The notes below the pieces were generated by a model that was not told where the DNA came from, made no database searches, and saw only the letters and a program-made list of their open reading frames with translations. The position numbers and the translations under genes are program-made. From positions 1-64,000 of the forward strand of contig CAZZMD010000019.1 in NCBI GenBank assembly GCA_964655355.1: a stretch of 64,000 nucleotides of DNA. The letters run 5' to 3'. The DNA comes from CALGDE01 sp964655355. GTDB lineage: Bacteria; Cyanobacteriota; Cyanobacteriia; CACIAM-69d. Shown piece after piece: positions 33,765 through 41,170 of the stretch (its first letter is position 1; each line of letters starts with the position of its first letter).

Positions 33765-34082
33765 GTGCTTTTTGTCCTACTACTGGCAATCCCCTTGGTG
33801 GCTTGGTCATTGCATCTGATGCAAGTGGCTTTTGATCGCCGGGAATTTTCATTCATGCTGGCCGGTGCGTTAGTGGCATCTGCCGCTGGAGCATTGGTGT
33901 TTGTTTACTGTTTGATGAATAGTTCCCTGGGATATCTCATCACACTGGAGGAGGGGGGATACGTGTCCTATCAAGGGGCTCCCCTGACTTTTAGTGACCC
34001 GGTGGCGATCGCCAGCCCGGACGACATCCCATGGCCATTAGCCGATCCGACTGCGTTGAACGACTCGGAATATTCGGAATAG
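33765..34082 (+). CDS. Small hypothetical membrane protein
   Basis: 105 residues from GTG 33765, with two hydrophobic segments (LFVLLLAIPLVAWSLHLM and AGALVASAAGALVFVYCLM) and an acidic soluble C-terminus. Not recognised. No clear ribosome site, so the start is provisional. Single gene between hisF and tRNA-Ala. Confidence 0.6.
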   Translation: MLFVLLLAIPLVAWSLHLMQVAFDRREFSFMLAGALVASAAGALVFVYCLMNSSLGYLITLEEGGYVSYQGAPLTFSDPVAIASPDDIPWPLADPTALNDSEYSE

Positions 34083-34162
34083 GTTGACGCTGCAATTGAG
34101 CGTGAAGGGGTAACCGCCGCCCATTTCTGAGGCTTGGGTTTTAAGCAAAACAGCGTAAAGGG

Positions 34163-34192
34163 TTGACGAATTCCGACCGCTTAAGGCATCAT
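34163..34192 (+). promoter_or_regulatory. Probable promoter of tRNA-Ala
   Basis: TTGACG (34163-34168), an 18-base spacer and CATCAT (34187-34192) would start transcription a few bases before the tRNA at 34207. Confidence 0.4.
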
Positions 34193-34206
34193 TGATTTCG
34201 CCGTAT

Positions 34207-34279
34207 GGGGCTATAGCTCAGCTGGTAGAGCACTTGCATGGCATGCAAGGGGTCAGCGGTTCGAGCCCGCTTAGCTCCA
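34207..34279 (+). tRNA. tRNA-Ala (anticodon GGC)
   Basis: A 73-base cloverleaf. The acceptor GGGGCTA pairs with TAGCTCC, including one G-T pair; D arm GCTC...GAGC; anticodon stem CTTGC/GCAAG with loop ATGGCAT giving anticodon GGC; T arm GCGGTTCGAGCCCGC. The discriminator is A and CCA is not encoded. Confidence 0.95.
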
Positions 34280-34395
34280 TTGAAATCTAATAAATATGAG
34301 GGGGAGTTTGGATTCAGCCAAATTTCCCTTATTTTTTGCCTATTGTTTTTGCCTAGTATTCAGTATTGGTATTGGTATGGAGATGAGACCGGCAA

Positions 34396-34863
34396 ATGAG
34401 TATTCCAGGGGCGATCGCAGCATTACTTTTAGCCGTCAGTCCCTGGGGTCCCGCGCTCATCCTCTCTCCCCCCCAGCCCAAAGCATCCCCAACCTGCGCC
34501 GACTTCCTAGAAGCCTGGGCCATGAAACCCAGTGAAGTACAGTTTGAAACCTGCGAGACCGTCGACCGGCCGCCGGGATATGCCCTACAGGCCTCCTATC
34601 AACTGCGGGGATCAGATGCGGCGACGGTGGAAGCATTTTTACGCGATCGCTTTGGCATGGCTCCCCTCAGATTTGAGTGCTGCGGATGGGTGCCCCGACG
34701 CCTCGTGAATGGAGATCGCTATCCCGGTCATGGCGCTTTCACGTACCATGGCACCCGCTACGAAATCACCCTGTACTCCGAAGAAACGGTCATCAACCAA
34801 CGCCATCAGTGGTCCACCATTCCCACCTTCAAAGTGGAGGTCACCCTCTATCAAGACATTTAA
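34396..34863 (+). CDS. Exported hypothetical protein (DUF4952-like)
   Basis: 155 residues from ATG 34396. An N-terminal signal peptide (IAALLLAVSPWGPALIL) is followed by a four-cysteine domain: CADFLEAW, FETCE, then RFECCGWVPRR. Later ITLYSEET and WSTIPTFKVEVTLY. The CCGW and LYSEET blocks remind me of DUF4952, tentatively. It is expected in the periplasm or lumen with possible disulfides. A longer frame from 34296 is in another phase and not coding. Confidence 0.65.
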   Translation: MSIPGAIAALLLAVSPWGPALILSPPQPKASPTCADFLEAWAMKPSEVQFETCETVDRPPGYALQASYQLRGSDAATVEAFLRDRFGMAPLRFECCGWVPRRLVNGDRYPGHGAFTYHGTRYEITLYSEETVINQRHQWSTIPTFKVEVTLYQDI

Positions 34864-35047
34864 GGAATTTGACGCCAGTCCTGTTTTCGTAGACGATGAA
34901 GTGCTGATTATTAATGTGCTGGCTTAGAATTTGTATCACATCTCACTGCCATAGATGATGATCTGGCGCTGGCATTACGATCAGTGCTGCGCAGAATGAC
35001 GACGACGCAGAATTGCGCAGATAGCTTGAGCCCTAGATAGAGGATTT

Positions 35048-35287
35048 ATGAATAACCTTTCCCTACGAGAGCAACCCCGGCGTAATCGGGCAGAATTGAT
35101 TCCCCTTCAGGAAAATGCATCGATTCTGAAGTGGCTCGAGTCCACCGGGCGACTCCGCGATCGCGACGATCAAGAGGACTTTGAAGAGCGGGATGAGGAG
35201 ATCGCCGATATGTTGGTCGGTGAAGACAATAACTACAACAACAACGACGACAGCGACGACAGCAACAACAGCGATATGGATGATTAA
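35048..35287 (+). CDS. DUF3134-type acidic cyanobacterial protein
   Basis: 79 residues. The N-terminal block SLREQPRRNRAELIPLQE and SILKWLESTGRL are characteristic of a small cyanobacteria-specific family that I place in DUF3134. The C-terminal third is a long run of Asp, Asn and Ser (DNNYNNNDDSDDSNNSDMDD). No known function. ATG 35048 follows AGAGGATTT. Confidence 0.75.
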   Translation: MNNLSLREQPRRNRAELIPLQENASILKWLESTGRLRDRDDQEDFEERDEEIADMLVGEDNNYNNNDDSDDSNNSDMDD

Positions 35288-35595
35288 TCCGGGTCATTCT
35301 GTTTTCCCATAGCGCGTCCTCAGGGGCACTGTTCACCGGGTTTGATTGCGGTTTTAAGAAAAACGCAAGGGTGATCAGGGGTCATAACCCGGCGACACGC
35401 TATGGCGGAAGCTAAATATCCGTGGTTTAATTGCCGGTGAGTTCTGTTTGCACTAATTGTTACCCGTGTTGGCTATCAGTTTTGCATCCGCGAACGGATT
35501 GGGCTTAGCACCAATATTGCTTCGGATATCTTGGTGGATGAGCCAGTGGACTCGAAATTCGTGGTCAGTCCAAGACCTTTTCCCAAATCCATCCC
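35288..35595. other. Intergenic region upstream of mraY
   Basis: 308 bases holding the candidate structured RNA at 35306-35405 and, after it, the presumed mraY promoter. I see no open frame of interest. Confidence 0.5.
35306..35405. ncRNA. Candidate structured RNA with nested helices
   Basis: Three nested inverted repeats lie in 100 bases. Helix 1: CCATAGCGCGT (35306-35316) with ACACGCTATGG (35395-35405), 10 of 11 paired. Helix 2: CCGGGTT (35335-35341) with AACCCGG (35386-35392). Helix 3: TTGCG (35346-35350) with CGCAA (35364-35368). No T run follows, so it is not a simple terminator. It is 190 bases before mraY and 19 after the DUF3134-type gene. No known riboswitch class is recognised. Confidence 0.4.
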
Positions 35596-36747
35596 ATGAC
35601 CGTTGACCGCCCCCCATCAACAACGTTTACTCCCCTTAGCTGGTCCGGAAAGCACCTGTTCTGGACATTGCTCGCCGTTCTCTTCATGGCGGCGATCATC
35701 CTAGATGGTTGGCTTCTAGGGGCGAATGCGGCTGAATCAGTCACTGAGTCAGTCAATTGGCTACAAAGCCTTGCATTTCCCATCCTGTTGAGCCTGTTAG
35801 CCACCGTTGGGGTGGGAGCTTGGGCAGTACCGGTCCTACGCCAATTGAAAACGGGGCAGATTATCCGCGAAGAAGGTCCCCAATCCCACCAGGTGAAGGC
35901 AGGAACCCCCACCATGGGCGGTATCTTCTTTGTCCCGACGGCGATCGCCATGGCCGTGTTCCTGGGGCTATTTGCAGGGTTGGACGCCAAGGGCTGGGAA
36001 CAGCTCATCGGGATTTCAGTGTTGACCTTCGCCTATGGCTGGCTCGGTTGGATGGACGACTGGCAGGTGATCCGCCGCAAATCCAACAAGGGCGTTTCTC
36101 CGCGCACGAAACTTTTATTTCAGTTCGGATTTGGCATTTTATTCGCCGGTTGGTTGTTTATCACCCAGCCCGGTGAACTAACGAATTTGTTAATGCCGGG
36201 GGGCTGGTTATTACCCTTGGGCATTTTATTTTGGCCCCTGGTGAGCTGGGTGTTAGCGACAGCCAGCAATGCCACCAACTTGACCGACGGTTTAGATGGT
36301 TTAGCGGGGGGCACCTCGGCGATCGCCTTCCTGGCGATGGGTGCGATCGTCGCCCCGACAGCGCCCGCCCTAGGACTGTTCTGCGCCACCTGTAGCGGCG
36401 GATGCCTAGGATTCCTCGCCTTCAACCGCAACCCAGCAAAAGTATTTATGGGGGACACCGGTTCCCTCGCCTTGGGAGCCGCCCTAGCCGGGGTCGCGCT
36501 GATGACCCAAAGCCTATGGAGTGCGGTGATTATCTCCGGGGTCTTTTTAATCGAAACCCTATCGGTCATGCTCCAGGTGGGCTACTACAAAGCGACGAAG
36601 GGACCCGACGGTAAAGGTAAACGCCTTTTCAGAATGGCACCGCTTCACCATCATTTTGAGCTGGAAGGCTGGTCAGAATTGCGGGTGGTCAGCACCTTTT
36701 ATGCCGTATCCGGCGTACTGGCGATCGCCGCCCTGGTCTGGCGTTAG
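35596..36747 (+). CDS. mraY: Phospho-N-acetylmuramoyl-pentapeptide transferase
   Basis: Makes lipid I from UDP-MurNAc-pentapeptide and undecaprenyl phosphate in the plasma membrane. 383 residues with about ten membrane segments. The catalytic Asp pairs are in GWMDDWQVIRRKSNKG and NLTDGLDGLAGGTSA, and the HHH motif in MAPLHHHFELEGWSE. GTPTMGG after REEGPQSHQVKA is typical. It stands outside any mur cluster. ATG 35596. Confidence 0.95.
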   Translation: MTVDRPPSTTFTPLSWSGKHLFWTLLAVLFMAAIILDGWLLGANAAESVTESVNWLQSLAFPILLSLLATVGVGAWAVPVLRQLKTGQIIREEGPQSHQVKAGTPTMGGIFFVPTAIAMAVFLGLFAGLDAKGWEQLIGISVLTFAYGWLGWMDDWQVIRRKSNKGVSPRTKLLFQFGFGILFAGWLFITQPGELTNLLMPGGWLLPLGILFWPLVSWVLATASNATNLTDGLDGLAGGTSAIAFLAMGAIVAPTAPALGLFCATCSGGCLGFLAFNRNPAKVFMGDTGSLALGAALAGVALMTQSLWSAVIISGVFLIETLSVMLQVGYYKATKGPDGKGKRLFRMAPLHHHFELEGWSELRVVSTFYAVSGVLAIAALVWR

Positions 36748-36982
36748 GGCATTTTCAGGATCGTCTTCGGCGTCATCGCGTTACTTTCATTAACGATTGC
36801 TGCGGATTCTCAGAAATTCAGGCGATCGCAGTGTTACGGGCGGTCTCAGTCTGATAGGATTGCACAAAGTTTTGGTTCCGGTTTGTTATTGAAGCAGGTG
36901 ACTTGCCCAGTCCCTTGCTCCAATAAAATCCCAATCAAAAACCCCGATTATTATTTGCCTGTGTTGGAGAGGTAATACCAAA

Positions 36983-37120
36983 ATGGAAGCAGGACTGTTG
37001 TTGGCAAAGCTGCCCGAAGCATATTCCGCCTTTGAGCCCCTTGTGGATGTTCTACCGATTATCCCCTTGTTCTTCTTGGCTCTGGCCTTCGTTTGGCAAG
37101 CGGCGGTTGGCTTCCGCTAA
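36983..37120 (+). CDS. psbK: Photosystem II reaction centre protein K
   Basis: 45 codons. The first eight residues (MEAGLLLA) are the removable leader; the mature part is the 37-residue PsbK, starting KLPEAYSAFEPLVDVLPIIP, with one membrane helix LFFLALAFVWQAAV. Core low-mass PSII subunit near CP43. GAGG lies 10 bases before the ATG. A strong terminator follows at 37239. Single gene; psbI is not adjacent. Confidence 0.95.
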   Translation: MEAGLLLAKLPEAYSAFEPLVDVLPIIPLFFLALAFVWQAAVGFR

Positions 37121-37238
37121 ACCCTGCGTTAGCCCAATCCAAAAATTTTGATCAAAATCTGATCAACTGATCAAAAGGTAATTGGTCAAAAGATCAAAGG
37201 TTTCTAATCCGCTCCCAAGCCTCTGATTTGGGGCCCCG

Positions 37239-37263
37239 GGACGTACTTCGGTACGTCCTTTTT
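37239..37263 (+). terminator. Terminator downstream of psbK
   Basis: A perfect 8-bp stem GGACGTAC/GTACGTCC closed by a TTCG tetraloop and followed by five T residues. Confidence 0.9.
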
Positions 37264-37339
37264 GATGGGAGACCGTTCTATCATTTCCAGCATTTCCAGC
37301 AAAATCTTCCCGCAGCGATCGCGTCACTCCCACCCCACC

Positions 37340-39589
37340 ATGGCCAGGATGTTCACTCCCATTACCCAAGAATTGGTGTTGGTGGGGGGTGGCCACAGCC
37401 ATGCCCTAGTGCTGAGGATGTGGGGCATGGCTCCTTTGCCAGGGGTACGGCTCACGCTGATTAGTGATGGATATGACACGCCCTATTCCGGGATGCTACC
37501 GGGGCATGTGGCAGGGATTTACGATCGCGACGAATGCTATATCGATCTCCATCCCCTGGCGCAATTTGCCGATGCGCAATTTTATGTGGATCAGGTCGTG
37601 GGGATCGATGTGGAAACGCGACAGGTGTTGTGTCGCGATCGCCCCCCGGTCAAATTCGATGTGTTGTCATTGGACGTGGGCAGCACCCCGCAGGTCTCGG
37701 CAACAGTCGCCCCTGAATTAGCCAATCACGCCATTCCCGCCAAACCCATCGGTCAATTTTTAGAACGATGGCAGCAGCTACAAAAAGCCGTCCAGCAGTC
37801 TAAGGACGCCCAAAATATTGCCATTATCGGCGGCGGCGTTGGCGGCGTTGAGCTGGCCCTCGCCATGGATGCCCGCCTCAAACACCAAGCCCAGTTTCAT
37901 CTAATCCATCGACAGCCCGAACTTCTACCCAGCCATAACCGTTGGGTCCGCCGCCAACTCCGACGGGAGCTAAAGCAGCGTCAGGTTCAGCTATATCTGG
38001 GGGAAACGGCGATCGCCCACGAATCCCCAAACCATCTCAAATGCAAATCCGGTTTGATGATTCCCTGCGACTGGAGCATTTGGGTCACCGAAGCCAGGGC
38101 AACGCCATGGATCAAAAACGCCGGACTCGCCACCGACGATCGCGGCTTTCTGGCGGTCAATCAGCACCTACAATCCCGATCTCATCCCTTTATCTTCGGC
38201 GCAGGCGATGTCGCCACCCTCACCCAGACCCCCCACCCAAAAGCCGGCGTCTTCGCCGTCCGCCACGGCAAACCCCTCTTCCACAACCTGCGGGCATACC
38301 TCCAAGGGCAACCGCTACAGCCCTACCATCCCCAACGCACCTATCTCAGTTTGATTGGCACCGGCGATGGCCGGGCGATCGCCTCTCGCGGTTGGTTAGG
38401 GACCCGGGGAAAATGGGTCTGGCGCTGGAAGGACAACATTGATCGCCAATTTATGGCGCAGTTTCAAAACCTGTCTCCGATGGGAGCCCCCCAATCGTCG
38501 TCCCCATCTTCAGCGACTGAATCGCCGATCATGTACTGCGCCGGCTGCGGTTCCAAAGTTGGGCGACACACCCTCAACCAAGTCCTCGCCCGCCTAGAGC
38601 CCGCCCCCCAATCCAACCAACCATCCAAAAATATCCTCACCGGATTGGACGTCCCCGACGATGCCGCCATTTGGCAGCCCCCCAGCGATCGCCCCCTAGT
38701 CCAAACCATCGACTACTTCCGCAGCCCCCTCGCCGACCCCTATCGCTTTGGACAAATCGCCGCGAACCATTGCCTAAGCGACCTCTTCGCCACCGGCGCC
38801 ACCCCCCATAGCGCCCTCGCCCTCGCCACCATCCCCTACGGCAGCCCGAAAATCCAGGAAGAAACGCTGTATCAACTCCTGCGCGGCGTCAACAAAATCC
38901 TCGCCCCCCTCAACATCGCCCTCCTCGGCGGGCACACCACCGAAGGGCCAGAACTCGGCTTAGGGCTGAGCTGTAACGGCCTCCTCCAAACCCAACCCCT
39001 CACCAAAGGCGGCCTCCAACCCGGCGATCGCCTCATCCTCACCAAACCCCTCGGTACCGGCACCCTCCTAGCCGCCCACGCCCGCCACCAAGCCAAAGGA
39101 CGCTGGCTCGAAAGTGCGATCGCCATGATGCTCCAGTCCAACCACGTCGCCGGCGCAATCGCCCAACGCCACCCCGTCCACGCCTGCACCGACATCACCG
39201 GATTCGGCCTACTGGGACACCTGATCGAAATGCTCGACGCCTCCCCCGAGCAGCTCACAATCGCCCTAGAAACCGACCAAATCCCAGCATTACCGGGAGC
39301 GATCGCCTGCCTAGACCAGGGCATCACCAGCTCCCTCCACGATCGCAACGCCCAGCTACACCATCAGGTCACCCCCTGGCGATCGCCCCTACCGGCACAC
39401 AGCGCTTTGCTCGTCGATCCTCAGACCTCAGGAGGATTATTGATCGCAATTCCAGAGCACGACACAATGGGGCTACTTGAAGAATTACATCAGGCAGGGT
39501 ATGACCATGCCACTGTCATTGGTGCAGTGCAGGATCAAACTCAACAGGCAAAATTAACTCCCGACCGACCGATCATTCTAAAGCGTTAA
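37340..39589 (+). CDS. selD: FAD/NAD(P)H oxidoreductase fused to selenide, water dikinase
   Basis: 749 residues from ATG 37340 (ATG 37349 also possible). The N-terminal half (1-380) is a pyridine-nucleotide-disulfide-type flavoprotein: GGGHSHALVL, a second dinucleotide fold IIGGGVGGVELALAM, and FIFGAGDVATL. The C-terminal half is SelD: YCAGCGSKVG (Cys400/Cys403, Lys406), then LTGLDVPDDAAIW, IGGxG-like LLGGHTTEGPELGLG, TKPLGTG, and DITGFGLLGHL. It makes selenophosphate from selenide and ATP. The catalytic position is Cys, not selenocysteine. The fused flavoprotein is the usual cyanobacterial arrangement and may supply selenide or control redox state. No other selenium gene lies nearby. Confidence 0.9.
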   Translation: MARMFTPITQELVLVGGGHSHALVLRMWGMAPLPGVRLTLISDGYDTPYSGMLPGHVAGIYDRDECYIDLHPLAQFADAQFYVDQVVGIDVETRQVLCRDRPPVKFDVLSLDVGSTPQVSATVAPELANHAIPAKPIGQFLERWQQLQKAVQQSKDAQNIAIIGGGVGGVELALAMDARLKHQAQFHLIHRQPELLPSHNRWVRRQLRRELKQRQVQLYLGETAIAHESPNHLKCKSGLMIPCDWSIWVTEARATPWIKNAGLATDDRGFLAVNQHLQSRSHPFIFGAGDVATLTQTPHPKAGVFAVRHGKPLFHNLRAYLQGQPLQPYHPQRTYLSLIGTGDGRAIASRGWLGTRGKWVWRWKDNIDRQFMAQFQNLSPMGAPQSSSPSSATESPIMYCAGCGSKVGRHTLNQVLARLEPAPQSNQPSKNILTGLDVPDDAAIWQPPSDRPLVQTIDYFRSPLADPYRFGQIAANHCLSDLFATGATPHSALALATIPYGSPKIQEETLYQLLRGVNKILAPLNIALLGGHTTEGPELGLGLSCNGLLQTQPLTKGGLQPGDRLILTKPLGTGTLLAAHARHQAKGRWLESAIAMMLQSNHVAGAIAQRHPVHACTDITGFGLLGHLIEMLDASPEQLTIALETDQIPALPGAIACLDQGITSSLHDRNAQLHHQVTPWRSPLPAHSALLVDPQTSGGLLIAIPEHDTMGLLEELHQAGYDHATVIGAVQDQTQQAKLTPDRPIILKR

Positions 39590-39604
39590 AAAACGGTTTC
39601 AGCC

Positions 39605-41071
39605 ATGGGTGAATTGCTAGGGCCGGTATTCGAGAAAGAGTTATTAAAACTAGGCGATCAGTCCATTTCCCTGCTCTGGATGATCGAGTTACTCATCGCC
39701 GTAGTCGCCGTTGGAATTGCCACTCGCTTACTCAAAAACTTCCTAAGATACCGATTACTTGCCAGGCTAGGGGTTGAAGGGGGAAACAAAGAAGCGATCG
39801 CCACCTTAATTAGCTTAGGCGTCGGCACCTTTGGCTATCTAATTGTCCTACAAGCCAGTGGACTCGACCTATCATCCGTCGCGGTAATTGTTGGCGGACT
39901 GGGCATTGGAATTGGCTTTGGATTACAGGACATTACCAAGAATTTACTCAGCGGCTTAACCGTTCTATTTGAGCGTAAATTACGAGTGGGTGACTTTATT
40001 GAATTCGATGACATTGCCGGATACATCGAGGAAATTGCCATCCGTTCCACCGTCATTCGAACCTTAGAAGGCGGAGATATTATCATTCCAAACTCGCAAC
40101 TCGCTGAAGAACGAATCACCAACTGGAACTATCAAAATCCTTGCGGGCGTTTAGAAATCGATGTTGGCGTCGCCTATGGCAGTGATCCAGTACTGGTCAC
40201 TGAAACCTTACTAGAAGCCGCCTATTCTTTATCCAGCGTTTTATGCGAGCCGTCCCCCAAAGTTATTTTCGCAGGCTTTGGCGACAACGCATTAAATTTC
40301 AAACTGCACTTTTGGATTGCGCGCGTTGACATGAGATTACGCATCAAAAGCGAAGTCACATTCGCAGTGGAATACTATCTACGGCAGCGAAATATCACAA
40401 TCCCATTCCCACAGATGGATATTTGGATGCGATCGCCCTCATCCATCACGGAACTAACCGAAACTCAATCAAAACCGCTACTCCCGCCCCCAGAACTGCA
40501 AAACTCCCTGGAAACAACGCAAGCTGAATTCATCCCCCCAAGATACGAAACCTTAAAGGAAAAACTTTCACAGATCTCGTATTTCCAGGGATTCAACGAT
40601 CTTCAAATTCGCAGCTTAATTGAGATGGGATATCGTCAAAGACTTGAGCAAGGAGAAATAGTCGCCCATCAAGGAAAGCATTTTAGAAACTTCTGCATTA
40701 TCCTATCGGGTTATGTTGAGGTTCTGTACCAGAATGGGAGCACAGAAAAAAATCTTCGACGTTTCGAAGCGGGGGAATATTTTGGAGAGCTACCACTAAT
40801 GCTTGATCTACCCTCTCCAGGAAACATTAGAGTCGGAAGCGACGAAGTCAGCCTATTCATCATCAACAAAGATAATTTTGAGAAGCTACTGCGCGATTAT
40901 CCAGCCCTAGCAGAAAACGTAGCCAACGAGCTTTCGAGTCGTAAAGAAGCTATTCAGGAGACGTATCCAGAAATATGGGAAGAAATGCATTCATACGGCA
41001 GGAATGATAGCGGGCCAGCCGTTTGGATTAAGCAACGCTTGAAGAGTCTATTTGCAGCTCAAGCATCTTAG
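39605..41071 (+). CDS. MscS-type mechanosensitive channel with cyclic-nucleotide-binding domain
   Basis: 488 residues. Two membrane helices (LLWMIELLIAVVAVGIATRL and LISLGVGTFGYLIVLQAS), then the pore helix with Gly/Ala pattern (VAVIVGGLGIGIGFGLQDIT), the beta domain (GDFIEFDDIAGYIEEIAIRST, IPNSQLAEERITNW) and MscS C-terminal region. Residues about 325-440 form a CNB fold (FNDLQIRSLIEMGYRQRLEQ, VAHQGKHFRNFCIILSGYVE, FEAGEYFGELPLML); the Arg expected after the GE-L block for cAMP binding is not obvious. A short gap (15 bases) to selD suggests co-transcription. Lower GC and fewer HIP1 sites than its neighbours. Probably couples tension or ion flux to a ligand. Confidence 0.85.
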   Translation: MGELLGPVFEKELLKLGDQSISLLWMIELLIAVVAVGIATRLLKNFLRYRLLARLGVEGGNKEAIATLISLGVGTFGYLIVLQASGLDLSSVAVIVGGLGIGIGFGLQDITKNLLSGLTVLFERKLRVGDFIEFDDIAGYIEEIAIRSTVIRTLEGGDIIIPNSQLAEERITNWNYQNPCGRLEIDVGVAYGSDPVLVTETLLEAAYSLSSVLCEPSPKVIFAGFGDNALNFKLHFWIARVDMRLRIKSEVTFAVEYYLRQRNITIPFPQMDIWMRSPSSITELTETQSKPLLPPPELQNSLETTQAEFIPPRYETLKEKLSQISYFQGFNDLQIRSLIEMGYRQRLEQGEIVAHQGKHFRNFCIILSGYVEVLYQNGSTEKNLRRFEAGEYFGELPLMLDLPSPGNIRVGSDEVSLFIINKDNFEKLLRDYPALAENVANELSSRKEAIQETYPEIWEEMHSYGRNDSGPAVWIKQRLKSLFAAQAS

Positions 41072-41170
41072 GTTGGCGTTGAGATCGCTGCAATTGCTGC
41101 GATCGCCCCAAGCGCCCAGGGGATAGAATATGGCGATACTCTATTCAAATCCGCGTAGCCAGGATTCACC

